The position numbers and the translations under genes are program-made. Below the pieces are notes generated by a model. The model was given only the letters and a program-made list of their open reading frames with translations. It searched no databases and had not been told where the DNA came from. Of a DNA stretch of 64,000 nucleotides, positions 33,494 to 42,757 are shown piece after piece. The stretch's first letter is position 1; each line of letters opens with the position of its first letter. Source of the DNA: Salinibacterium sp. NK8237 (GTDB taxonomy: Bacteria; Actinomycetota; Actinomycetes; Actinomycetales; Microbacteriaceae); NCBI RefSeq assembly GCF_015864955.1, contig NZ_JADYWE010000003.1, positions 62,001-126,000 of the forward strand, given 5' to 3'.

Positions 33494-33512
33494 AACGGGC
33501 AGGAAGGTAGCC

Positions 33513-34343
33513 GTGACCGAAATCGGCGGCAACAACCCGGGGCACACCATCGCCCTACCGGGGCGAGAACAGCAAACATTCACGTTTGCGTGGGCTGCGG
33601 GAACTCATACTGGCCATCGTCGCGCCGCAAACGAGGACAGCTACGTCGCGCGTTCTCCCATGTTTGCTGTGGCTGATGGAATGGGCGGTCACTCCGCTGG
33701 CGATCTGGCTAGTGCTGCCGTCGTCGAACGGCTGGACGACGCTATTACCGGAGACTTTTTGCCCGCCCGCGCGGTTGAGCGCGCGCTCGAGCGGGCAACG
33801 GACTATATCGGACTGATTTCCCAAGACAGCGAGCTGGGCGTCGGCACCACCGTGACCGGAGTTGTGATTACCGAACACCATGAGACGGCGAGCTTTGCTG
33901 TGTTCAACGTGGGCGACAGTCGCGTATACAACTACGACGGGGGCGAACTGGTACAGGTCACACGAGACCACTCCGTTGTTCAAGATCTTGTGGATGCCGG
34001 GGTAATTTCACGTGAGGAAGCGGAGGATCATCCTGACGCCAACATCATCACTCGCGCAGTGGGGTTCAACGCGACGACTTCTCCCGACTTTTGGATGCTG
34101 CCGATTCGGCAGGGTCAGCGGCTCTTGATCTGCTCTGATGGTCTCACTCGGGAGGTCTCGGATGCAGAGATTGCGCGGATATTTGCGAAGCATGATTTGG
34201 CTGATGCAACCGTGGCGGAACTCATCGATTCGGCGCTCGCGAGCGGCGGTCGTGACAATATCACTGCAATTATCATCGATGTGTTAGAAGTACCTACAAC
34301 CGCGGACCAATCGAGTCCTCCATACTGGGGACAGACAATCTGA
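33513..34343 (+). CDS. PP2C-type Ser/Thr protein phosphatase
   Basis: 276 residues from GTG 33513, which has AGGAAGG five bases upstream; the longer frame from 33444 would overlap the FHA gene. All PP2C metal-site motifs are present: RRAANEDSYVA, FAVADGMGGHSAGD, FNVGDSRVYNYD, LLICSDGLTREV and GGRDNITAI. It is soluble and metal-dependent. It should reverse phosphorylation by the kinase two genes on, giving this cluster a matched kinase/phosphatase pair, as in PknB/PstP. Confidence 0.93.
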   Translation: MTEIGGNNPGHTIALPGREQQTFTFAWAAGTHTGHRRAANEDSYVARSPMFAVADGMGGHSAGDLASAAVVERLDDAITGDFLPARAVERALERATDYIGLISQDSELGVGTTVTGVVITEHHETASFAVFNVGDSRVYNYDGGELVQVTRDHSVVQDLVDAGVISREEAEDHPDANIITRAVGFNATTSPDFWMLPIRQGQRLLICSDGLTREVSDAEIARIFAKHDLADATVAELIDSALASGGRDNITAIIIDVLEVPTTADQSSPPYWGQTI

Positions 34344-34360
34344 CCCCAGACAAGGGGCAG
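34340..34360 (+). terminator. Hairpin between the phosphatase and kinase genes
   Basis: CTG-(A)-CCCC pairs with GGGGCAG around a 6-base loop, a 7-bp stem with one bulged base, starting at the phosphatase stop codon. A TAGAAT box (34389-34394) lies further down the 83-base gap, so the kinase and later genes may have their own promoter. It may be a partial terminator. Confidence 0.35.
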
Positions 34361-34426
34361 AAACCGAATTTTGAGTGGTTTACTCACTTAGAATGATCGA
34401 ACTCGACGACTTGTAAGGGGTGTTCT

Positions 34427-35854
34427 GTGGCTCGAAGACTGCCCTCAGATCCGCCTGCCCTGCCCGGGTTCTCGCATGTTCACGTTTTGGGTTCCGGTGG
34501 TTTCGCCGACGTGTTCTTATATGAGCAGAATATGCCGCGTCGACAAGTCGCCGTCAAGGTTATGCTCAGCGAAGTCGTCAACGATCAAGTGCGCCTTATG
34601 TTTCAAGCTGAAGCGAACCTTATGGCGCAGCTCAGTTCGCACCCCTCGATCCTCACGGTGTATCAAGCCAGTGTCTCTTCTGACGGTCGCCCCTATCTGG
34701 TAATGGAACTCTGTTCATCGACCCTTAGTCAGCGGTATCGGGTCGAACGTCTTCCTGTTCCCGAAGTTTTGCGTATTGCGATCAAGATCGGCAGCGCTAT
34801 AGAGACGGCTCACCGCTCGGGGGTCTTGCACCGAGATATCAAGCCGTCAAACATCCTGACGACTGCCTATGGGCACGCCGTGTTGTCTGACTTCGGCATC
34901 GCCGCAACGCTGAGCGAGTCCGAAAACCTTGAAGCCGTGGGCATGTCGATCCCGTGGTCGGCGCCTGAAGTCCTGATGGACGAAACGGCTGGCACGATTG
35001 AGTCCGAACTGTGGTCGTACGCTGCGACCGTGTACTCGCTGCTGGCCGGGCGCTCACCCTTTGAAATACCGGGGGAGTCGAATAAATCGACCGACCTAAT
35101 TTCGCGGATCAACCGCGCCAAGCCACGGGCAACCGGTCGTAGCGATGTCCCCGAAAGTCTTGAGCGTGCGCTCAATCGCGCCATGTCACGCAAGCCTGAA
35201 GCTCGTCAGGGAAGCGTGCTCGAACTCGTGCACGAGTTGCAGGCGGTTGAGTCGGAGCTTGGGCTCTCTCAGACCCCTATCGAAGTAGCGATGGATGACT
35301 GGGCGCTCGCGACCGTGGCTGAACTTGAGGACCGCACGCGAGTTCGCCCCGGCCAAGCGGCCACGATGACATCATCACAACGACGTAAACGCCGGCGCCC
35401 TGCGGCTGTCGAAGATAGTTTCGGCTCATTTGAGAGCGACGCGGCTGAAGGCAAAATGTCTCGTCGAAAGACCGGGATGAGTCCGATTCCGCGTACCCGT
35501 GGCATGCAAACTGTTGCGTGGATTGGTGTTGCCGTTGCGGCTCTTGTCGTGGTGCTCGGGGCCACCGTGACTCTTGTCGGTTTGCAGTCTGGCTCCAGCG
35601 ATATTCCGACGGTGAGTGACATCAGCGCTAGCGTTTCCACTGACGTCGTTGAGTTTTCTTGGGTCGATCCGGGCCTTGAAACAGGCGACTGGTACCAAAT
35701 CACAACAACAGACAACCAGCCTCCTGTGCAGCAGCGCGAACCAAGTTTTGTCGTCGATGCCGAGTCCGGCGAGAACGTCTGCATATCTGTCACGGTTACA
35801 CGGGACGGCAAATCAGGTGTCGCGAGTGCGCAGAAGTGTGCGGTGTTGCCGTGA
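34427..35854 (+). CDS. Transmembrane Ser/Thr protein kinase
   Basis: 475 residues, GTG start. The kinase domain (about 14-275) is complete: glycine loop GSGGFADVFL, ATP-binding Lys in VAVKVML, catalytic HRDIKPSN, DFG in LSDFGIA, and SAPEVL closing the activation segment. A basic juxtamembrane region leads to one membrane helix (about 362-384). The exported C-terminus, about 90 residues, is a small beta-sandwich-like domain (fibronectin type III-like) rather than PASTA repeats. It may sense the surface protein encoded 12 bases downstream. Likely substrates are the FHA proteins of this cluster. Confidence 0.92.
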   Translation: MARRLPSDPPALPGFSHVHVLGSGGFADVFLYEQNMPRRQVAVKVMLSEVVNDQVRLMFQAEANLMAQLSSHPSILTVYQASVSSDGRPYLVMELCSSTLSQRYRVERLPVPEVLRIAIKIGSAIETAHRSGVLHRDIKPSNILTTAYGHAVLSDFGIAATLSESENLEAVGMSIPWSAPEVLMDETAGTIESELWSYAATVYSLLAGRSPFEIPGESNKSTDLISRINRAKPRATGRSDVPESLERALNRAMSRKPEARQGSVLELVHELQAVESELGLSQTPIEVAMDDWALATVAELEDRTRVRPGQAATMTSSQRRKRRRPAAVEDSFGSFESDAAEGKMSRRKTGMSPIPRTRGMQTVAWIGVAVAALVVVLGATVTLVGLQSGSSDIPTVSDISASVSTDVVEFSWVDPGLETGDWYQITTTDNQPPVQQREPSFVVDAESGENVCISVTVTRDGKSGVASAQKCAVLP

Positions 35855-35866
35855 TGATGGGTAGCT

Positions 35867-38800
35867 GTGGTTAAGGGCTGGGGTAGGGCCCGCCGTTCAA
35901 CAGTGATCGGCGTGGTGAGTGTCTCTGCGATTGTGGCGCTCGTGGCCACGGTCGCAATCGTGTCGACCGGCTATACCGCGCAAGAAGTTGACTTGGCTGA
36001 TGGTGCCGTGTGGGTAGCGAATAATCAAGAACAGGCGATCGGGCGCGCGAGCACGGAAGTGCTCGAGATCAACTCCGTCGTAAGCGCTCAGAGCGCTGAT
36101 CTTGAAGTCGTTCAACATGGCGATAGCGTCTTGCTATTTGACCGATCGGAAAGCGCGATCGATGTTGTCGATCCTGCGCTGTCAGAAATTGATGAGAGCG
36201 TTGCGCTTCCGCCCAACCAGCCCGAGGTTTATTTCGCCGGCGACAACGTTGTCGTGCTGGAGCATGGAACAGGAGAACTCTGGATTAGGTCCTATGAGGA
36301 CTTTCTTAATTTTGATGCGGAATCCCCAGCATCGCTGAGCCTTGGTGCTGACGCGATTGTGAGCGTTGATGACGACGGCTTGCTCTACGCGTTCTCGCCT
36401 TCGACGAGTCAGCTTTTTCGAGTAAACGCTGCAATTTCCGACGTCGCCGAATCGAGTGTGACTCTCGAGCTTGACCCGACGGCGGAACTCAGCATCACCT
36501 CAGTGGCCGGTGAGTGGGCGGTACTCGATTCAGATGCCGAGTTGCTCTACATGGACGGTCGCACAGTCGACCTCACTGGGCTCGTCGACGACGGAAACGG
36601 CACTGTCGTACAGCTTCCCTCCGTCGACGGTGAGCGCGTTCTCGTTGGGTACAGTCAGGGAGTAATCAGCGTTCCTCTCAGTGGTGCTGCGGCCGTAGGG
36701 CTCGCGACGGGACAGTCCGGTGTCGCGGCCGCTCCGTTGCGTCTGGGGGAGTGCGAATTCGCTGCGTGGTCCAGCGGGGAGAATTGGCGTCGTTGTCCCA
36801 CTGACCCCGGCGAGGGCATCATGCTGCAACTCAGCGAAATGGATGCCAACGCGCAGCTCTCCTACGCAGTGAATGGTTCACGAGCCGTGCTCAATGACCG
36901 GCTTTCAGGCCGAACGTGGGCGGTGCAAGAAGCCGGAGAGTTGATCGATAACTGGAACCAGCTGATCACGGCTGACGACGAAGAGCCTGAGGTTGAGCAG
37001 AACCTTCTCGACGTCGAGCCTGAGGTTGATAGCGTTCAGCAGCCGCCCGTGGCGGTAGATGACACCTTTGGTGCCCGGCCAGGACGAGCCACCGTGCTCC
37101 CCATTTTGCTCAACGATTACGATCCGAATGGCGACGTGTTGGTCGTCGAAGAACTCCCGACAATCAATCCCAACTTCGGGCGAATCGATCGCATCAACGA
37201 GCGCCAACAGATTCAAATCACGCTCGAAGCGGGCGCAAGCGGTCAAGTCAGCTTCGATTACACCGTTAGCGACGGTCGCGGAGGAACCGCTAGCGCGACC
37301 GTGACGGTAGAGATTCGGGAAGACTCAGAGAATTCGCCGCCGGAGCAAGTGCGGTCTACCGACCTCACCGTGCAGTCAGGTGGCCGAGTAACGAACCAGA
37401 TCTTGGGTGATTGGGTCGATCCTGACGGTGATCCCTTCTATTTGACGAGTGCCTCCGTAGCTGCGCCCGACGTCGTTAGCTATAAGCCGGGGGGAGACCT
37501 CATCTTCTCTGACTCCGGTGCTGGCGGAGAGCTCAAGGTCGTCACCCTCGTAGTCTCGGATGGCACAAGCGAAAGCTCCGGCGGTGTCTCCGTCTCGGTG
37601 AAAGCCGCTGGCGAAGTGCCCATTGAAGCCGATCCCTTCGTGGTGCTCGCCTACGCGGGCAAAGAGATTACCGTTTCGCCGCTCAGCCATGTGCGTGGCG
37701 GCAACGGCAACATCCGACTCAATAGTGTCCCGGCGAAGACTGGCGCTCAAATACTGCCGAGCTATGAAACGGGAACTTTCCGGTTCGAGAGCGACGAGAT
37801 TCGCAGCCACAATCTTGAGTACGTCGTGACCGATGGCAACCTCACGTACACCGCGACCGTGCGTATTGACGTCGTGTCTCCGCCCGACGCCAACACGACG
37901 CCCATTACGGTTCCCAAGACAGTTTTCGTTCAAACTCTTCAGAACGAACGAATCGATGTTGCCGGAACAGATGTCGATCCGGCCGGTGGGGTGCTTCTCG
38001 TCACTGAGATCATGAATCTTTCCGCTGGTTCCGGGGTGCGCGCAGAAATCCTCGAGCAGCGCCTGGTTCGAGTGAGCCTAGAGGCCCCGCTCGACGATGG
38101 GCCAGTCAGTTTCAATTACCGCATTAGCAACGGACTCGCGGATGCCGTAGGCGTTATCACTGTCGTTGAGATAGCGGCGCCATCGCAGCTGCAGGCGCCG
38201 ATCGCCAACGACGATTCCGTGACAGTGCGCGTGGGACAAGCGGTCGATATTGTCGTTCTTGCGAACGACGAACACCCTGATGGGCTTGAGCTGACCCTTG
38301 TGCCGAAGCTCGCACAAGACCTCCCTGATGACTCAGGATTGCTGTTCGCCTCCGGTGACGTACTGCGCTACCTCGCCCCGGATCGCACGGGAAACTTCAC
38401 AGCCGCATACCAAGTCGCTGGCCCAGATGGACAGTCCGCGACTGCGATCGTGCGCATTGCCGTGCGAGAGCTAGACGCATCCAGCAACAACGCGCCGGTT
38501 CCACCAACTGTCACCGCTCGAGTGCTCGCTGGAGATACCGTACGCGTACAAATTCCGCTGACATCGGCGGACCCTGACGGGGACTCCGTTCAGTTGCTCG
38601 GTCAAGCAACGAACCCAAGCAAGGGCGCAGTCCTTGAAGTCGATTCCAATACCTTTGTGTACCAAGCGGGAGAGTATTCCGCGGGAACGGACACCTTCAG
38701 CTACACCCTCATCGATTCGCTCGGTGCCCGTGCAAACGGAGAGATCAACATCGGGATTAGTCCGCGCCTCGATGGTGCGCGCAACCCGGTCGCGATCATC

Positions 38801-41776
38801 GATGAAGTAACGGTGAAGCCGGGCATCACGGTGTCAGTGCAGGTGCTCGCCAACGATTCTGATCCTGACGGCAGTACGCTTTCGGTGGTTTCTGTGGAAC
38901 CCAATGACGCCGTTACCGTCGCCGAGATAGTCGGCGACGTCGTAAACGTTACCCCTCCGACGGAGCCTGGAGATTATGGAATCATCTACGCGATCGAAAA
39001 CGAGACGGGCGGCTCGAGCCAGAACTTCATCCGTGTCACCGTGGACCCGGATGCCAGTCCGGCCTACCCGATAGCGACCGATAGCGTCCTAACTCTTTCT
39101 GATGTGCTTGACCGTAACCGTGTGACGGTGGACGTTCTCTCCGGAGTATTTTTTGCAGATGGTGACCCGGGAACTCTCGATCTCACTATCTACCCCGGAT
39201 TCGGCGACGCGGCCAGAGTCACCTCCGATAAGCAGATCGAAGTGTCCGTGGGAGACGACGGACAAATCATCCCGTTCCGCGTTACCAATCCTTCCGATCC
39301 CACGGTATTCAGCTACGCGTTCATCAACGTTCCTGGATACGACGATGCGCTGCCGCAGCTTGATCGCCGTGCTCCAAAACTCAGTATCAACAGTGAGAGC
39401 ACGCTCGTTATCGACCTCAACGACTACATCATTGCGGTCGGCGAGAAGTCAGTGCGCCTCACGGACTCGAGTACGGTGTTAGCCACCCACAGCGATGGTT
39501 CCGACCTCGTGCGCGACGAAGACACGCTCGTCTTCACGTCGGCAGAAAAGTACTTCGGGCCGGCATCCATTTCGTTTGAAGTCACCGACGGCAGCTCGGC
39601 CTCTGATCCTGAGGGCCGCACAGCAATTTTGGTGCTGCCTATCGATGTACTCCCTCGCGACAACCAAGCTCCTGTTTTTGGCGGCGCTGTGATTGAGTTC
39701 GAGCCCGGTCAGGAGAAAGAAATTGATCTCCTCAAACTCACGACGTATCCGTACCCCGACGACCTCGACGAGCTCGCGTACTCGATCCTGAGCCCCTTGC
39801 CTGAAGGCTTTACCTACTCGCTTGATGGCACATTGTTGACGCTTCGTGCCAACAGCAGTGCGGTGAAGGGTACGCTCACCTCAATTTCTCTAGGGGTTCG
39901 CGATGATCTGTCGGAGGGCAAATCAGGTCGCATCGAACTCAATGTTGTGCCGTCAACGCGCCCGCTTGCGAGCGCAGCCGCTGACATCGCGATCGCCCAA
40001 CGTGGCGAAACGACCGTAGTCGACGTGCTTGCCAACGATGCCTCAACTAACCCGTTCCCCGGTTCGCCGTTGCGCGTGGTCGACATTCGTGGCCTCGGGG
40101 GAGGGTCCATCCCCGCAGGGCTCTCGATCGTACCCAGCAGCGACAACAGCACCATCACGGTCACTGTCTCCGATAGCGCGGTGCCCGGCGACGTGAACCT
40201 GCAATATCGGGTTGCGGATGCAACGAATGACGAGACGCGGTACGTCTGGGGCACGGTGTTGATCTCGGTGCAAGATGTGCCCGATGCGATTTCGACCCTT
40301 GGGCCAAGCGGTTTTAGTGACAAAACCATCATGATGCGGTGGAACGCGGGTCCGGCAAACAACTCGGCCATAACCTCGTACCGGGTGACGACTAAATCTG
40401 ACGGAGTGCTCGTCAACACCACCGAGTGTGCCGGAACAACGTGCGCTATTCCGACGACGGGCAACGGGCCAACGAATTCCGTGAAGGTCACCGTCGTCGC
40501 GGTTAACGCGATCGGAGAGTCGGATCCGGTAACGCTCGCAGACTCTGTGTGGTCGGACATCATTCCTGCAGCGCCAACAACGTTGAGTTCCTCTCCTTTG
40601 GATCACGGTCTGCGATTGACGTGGAATGCGGTGCCGACCCCGGCTGGTGGTTCGGCAGTTGACCGCTACCGCATCGCTGTCGGTGGCTTCGAAACCACAC
40701 TTGGTCTTGCCCAGTGCGACACCACGACGTGCACTTGGGAAACACCGGCAACATGGGTCCTCGATAACGGCGTAGCAGTCACGTACACGGTGAGTCCGCG
40801 TAACGCGGCCTACACAGCGCTGTCGGTGTGGAACACCAGTGAGCCGCGCAGCGCCGTGCCGGCGGGACCGCCGATCGCGCTGTCCGCCCCAGTCGCCACA
40901 GTTGTGAACGACACCACTGCGAATTTGTCATGGGCGGGTGCATTCAATTCAAACGGACGCCCTGTAACGACCTACACAGCCGCTGCATTCACCGGAACGC
41001 AACCGACTTGTTCTCCGGACGGTTCGATTACTGGCAACGGGGCGAAGCTGTCGGCAGTTGGCACCAGTACCTCGGCGACGTTTAACGGGCTATCGCCCAA
41101 CCGCACTTACACGATGTTGGTGTTCGCGAGCAACGGCCAGGGATGCACCTCCTCGCCGACAGTCATCGCACACACTCCACCGGCAGTAGTGACGAGCCTC
41201 AGCACAGCGGGCCCCATCGCCAATGGCAACAACTTTGATTTCACGGTCACTGGCGGAATGGCGGGGACCGACTCACTCAATAGCGACTACACGCTCTACT
41301 ACCGCCTCAGTGGCGGCACTGTTCCAGGAACCATCTTCGGCCCCGTAGCTCTCGGGTCGTTCCTGACGGCTGACGGTGGGCAACAGTATGGTCAGGATAT
41401 TTCAGTAGAGGTGAGAGCGTGCCGAAGTTACGGATCAGGCCCGATTTGTCAGCCTCAATGGTCGGCTCCCTTCGAGCTAGGCACGCCAGTGAACCCGTCG
41501 GTGGGGGGACTGACTTTCACCTCTGACAATGATCTATTGAATGACAGCGGAACATTCGAGTGGCTCGACTGGCCAACCGGAAACTACGAGGCAGTGCGCT
41601 ACCGGTGTGGTGGAGTGACTTTGGGTCCTTGGCAGACAGCAGACGTCACCACCCCTGGAGACAGCTGCCACGCTGATGTTGCGCTTCTCCTAGGAACACC
41701 GACGCTTCTCGTGCGTGTGATTGCTAATGGCGGTCAGGTGTACGACAGAACTTATAACGGATACGACTATGACTAG
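35867..41776 (+). CDS. Giant surface protein with Ig/cadherin-like and Fn3-like repeats
   Basis: 1969 residues, GTG start. An N-terminal membrane helix (about 12-34) with basic residues before it suggests an N-in anchor with the rest outside. Residues 36-390 are beta-rich and propeller-like. Then come about 11 domains of 92-107 residues, starting near 395, 491, 583, 677, 775, 873, 969, 1063, 1158, 1264 and 1363, several with the theme VAxDD...VLxND.DP.G, as in cadherin-like or Ig-like adhesin repeats that may bind calcium. About five Fn3-like domains follow (near 1470, 1565, 1667, 1770, 1873). There is no LPXTG; it ends in YDYD. A wall-spanning adhesin or scaffold is inferred. Confidence 0.85.
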   Translation: MVKGWGRARRSTVIGVVSVSAIVALVATVAIVSTGYTAQEVDLADGAVWVANNQEQAIGRASTEVLEINSVVSAQSADLEVVQHGDSVLLFDRSESAIDVVDPALSEIDESVALPPNQPEVYFAGDNVVVLEHGTGELWIRSYEDFLNFDAESPASLSLGADAIVSVDDDGLLYAFSPSTSQLFRVNAAISDVAESSVTLELDPTAELSITSVAGEWAVLDSDAELLYMDGRTVDLTGLVDDGNGTVVQLPSVDGERVLVGYSQGVISVPLSGAAAVGLATGQSGVAAAPLRLGECEFAAWSSGENWRRCPTDPGEGIMLQLSEMDANAQLSYAVNGSRAVLNDRLSGRTWAVQEAGELIDNWNQLITADDEEPEVEQNLLDVEPEVDSVQQPPVAVDDTFGARPGRATVLPILLNDYDPNGDVLVVEELPTINPNFGRIDRINERQQIQITLEAGASGQVSFDYTVSDGRGGTASATVTVEIREDSENSPPEQVRSTDLTVQSGGRVTNQILGDWVDPDGDPFYLTSASVAAPDVVSYKPGGDLIFSDSGAGGELKVVTLVVSDGTSESSGGVSVSVKAAGEVPIEADPFVVLAYAGKEITVSPLSHVRGGNGNIRLNSVPAKTGAQILPSYETGTFRFESDEIRSHNLEYVVTDGNLTYTATVRIDVVSPPDANTTPITVPKTVFVQTLQNERIDVAGTDVDPAGGVLLVTEIMNLSAGSGVRAEILEQRLVRVSLEAPLDDGPVSFNYRISNGLADAVGVITVVEIAAPSQLQAPIANDDSVTVRVGQAVDIVVLANDEHPDGLELTLVPKLAQDLPDDSGLLFASGDVLRYLAPDRTGNFTAAYQVAGPDGQSATAIVRIAVRELDASSNNAPVPPTVTARVLAGDTVRVQIPLTSADPDGDSVQLLGQATNPSKGAVLEVDSNTFVYQAGEYSAGTDTFSYTLIDSLGARANGEINIGISPRLDGARNPVAIIDEVTVKPGITVSVQVLANDSDPDGSTLSVVSVEPNDAVTVAEIVGDVVNVTPPTEPGDYGIIYAIENETGGSSQNFIRVTVDPDASPAYPIATDSVLTLSDVLDRNRVTVDVLSGVFFADGDPGTLDLTIYPGFGDAARVTSDKQIEVSVGDDGQIIPFRVTNPSDPTVFSYAFINVPGYDDALPQLDRRAPKLSINSESTLVIDLNDYIIAVGEKSVRLTDSSTVLATHSDGSDLVRDEDTLVFTSAEKYFGPASISFEVTDGSSASDPEGRTAILVLPIDVLPRDNQAPVFGGAVIEFEPGQEKEIDLLKLTTYPYPDDLDELAYSILSPLPEGFTYSLDGTLLTLRANSSAVKGTLTSISLGVRDDLSEGKSGRIELNVVPSTRPLASAAADIAIAQRGETTVVDVLANDASTNPFPGSPLRVVDIRGLGGGSIPAGLSIVPSSDNSTITVTVSDSAVPGDVNLQYRVADATNDETRYVWGTVLISVQDVPDAISTLGPSGFSDKTIMMRWNAGPANNSAITSYRVTTKSDGVLVNTTECAGTTCAIPTTGNGPTNSVKVTVVAVNAIGESDPVTLADSVWSDIIPAAPTTLSSSPLDHGLRLTWNAVPTPAGGSAVDRYRIAVGGFETTLGLAQCDTTTCTWETPATWVLDNGVAVTYTVSPRNAAYTALSVWNTSEPRSAVPAGPPIALSAPVATVVNDTTANLSWAGAFNSNGRPVTTYTAAAFTGTQPTCSPDGSITGNGAKLSAVGTSTSATFNGLSPNRTYTMLVFASNGQGCTSSPTVIAHTPPAVVTSLSTAGPIANGNNFDFTVTGGMAGTDSLNSDYTLYYRLSGGTVPGTIFGPVALGSFLTADGGQQYGQDISVEVRACRSYGSGPICQPQWSAPFELGTPVNPSVGGLTFTSDNDLLNDSGTFEWLDWPTGNYEAVRYRCGGVTLGPWQTADVTTPGDSCHADVALLLGTPTLLVRVIANGGQVYDRTYNGYDYD

Positions 41777-41785
41777 AGGTGCGCT

Positions 41786-42757
41786 ATGACGATGACTCCC
41801 GACGAAGCCGCATGGTTCGCAGAAAGCTTCAACCGACTTGTCACGAACGTCGAGCAAGTGCTGCTCGGAAAGACGTTTGTGGTGCGCCTCGGATTCACCG
41901 CCCTACTGAGCGAAGGTCATCTCCTCCTCGAGGACTACCCCGGCACAGGAAAGACGTCGTTTGCGCGCGCTATCGCACAAAGCGTCTCGGGCACAACGAA
42001 CCGCATCCAGTTCACCCCCGACTTACTGCCGGGAGACATTACTGGTGTCAGCATTTTCGATCAGCGCGACAACGAATTCGAGTTCCATGCTGGACCGATC
42101 TTTTCCAACATTGTGCTGGCCGATGAAATCAACCGGGCAAGCCCCAAGACTCAAGCTGCACTGCTTGAAGTCATGGAGGAGGGCCAAGTTACCGTCGATG
42201 GCGTCACGCATCCTGTTGGTGCTCCATTTATGGTTATCGCTACTCAGAACCCCATCGAGCAGGCCGGAACCTATCGTCTACCGGAAGCCCAGTTGGACCG
42301 CTTCCTGATGAAAGCGTCGATCGGTTATCCCGACCGCGCGTCAACGTTGCGAATTCTTGACGGAGCTGGCGTTGCCGCCCACTCAACCACTATTGAGCCG
42401 GTTGTTAGCGCTGAGCTTGTAGTCGAGATGGCGCAGTTGGCACGTACCGTGCACGTAGATCCCACGATCAACGACTATGTCAGCCGCCTCGTCGAGGCGA
42501 CCCGTGGCGCCGCGGAAGTCCGCCTCGGCGTGAGCGTGCGTGGTGCGCTGGCATTGGTTCGTTCGGCGAAGACTCTCGCGGCATCGCACGGTCGCCACTA
42601 CGTGGTTCCGGATGACGTCAAGGCTCTTGCCGAATCAGTGCTTGCTCATCGTCTCGTGATCGATGCCGAAGCCGAGTTTGAGGGAGTGACCGCCTCGAGC
42701 GTGATTGCTCAGATCCTCATCGAAAACCCGCCGCCCACAGAACGGCAAGCCGTGTGA
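41786..42757 (+). CDS. MoxR-family AAA+ ATPase
   Basis: 323 residues. Walker A GTGKTS (53-58), Walker B IVLADEINRASPKTQAALLE and the sensor region ATQNPIEQAGTYRLPEAQLDRFL are all intact. MoxR ATPases act as chaperones that activate or assemble partner complexes, usually together with DUF58/VWA-type proteins encoded next to them. It lies nine bases after the giant protein gene and overlaps the DUF58 gene by four bases (GTGA), so it probably drives assembly or maturation of cell-surface components of this cluster. Confidence 0.93.
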   Translation: MTMTPDEAAWFAESFNRLVTNVEQVLLGKTFVVRLGFTALLSEGHLLLEDYPGTGKTSFARAIAQSVSGTTNRIQFTPDLLPGDITGVSIFDQRDNEFEFHAGPIFSNIVLADEINRASPKTQAALLEVMEEGQVTVDGVTHPVGAPFMVIATQNPIEQAGTYRLPEAQLDRFLMKASIGYPDRASTLRILDGAGVAAHSTTIEPVVSAELVVEMAQLARTVHVDPTINDYVSRLVEATRGAAEVRLGVSVRGALALVRSAKTLAASHGRHYVVPDDVKALAESVLAHRLVIDAEAEFEGVTASSVIAQILIENPPPTERQAV

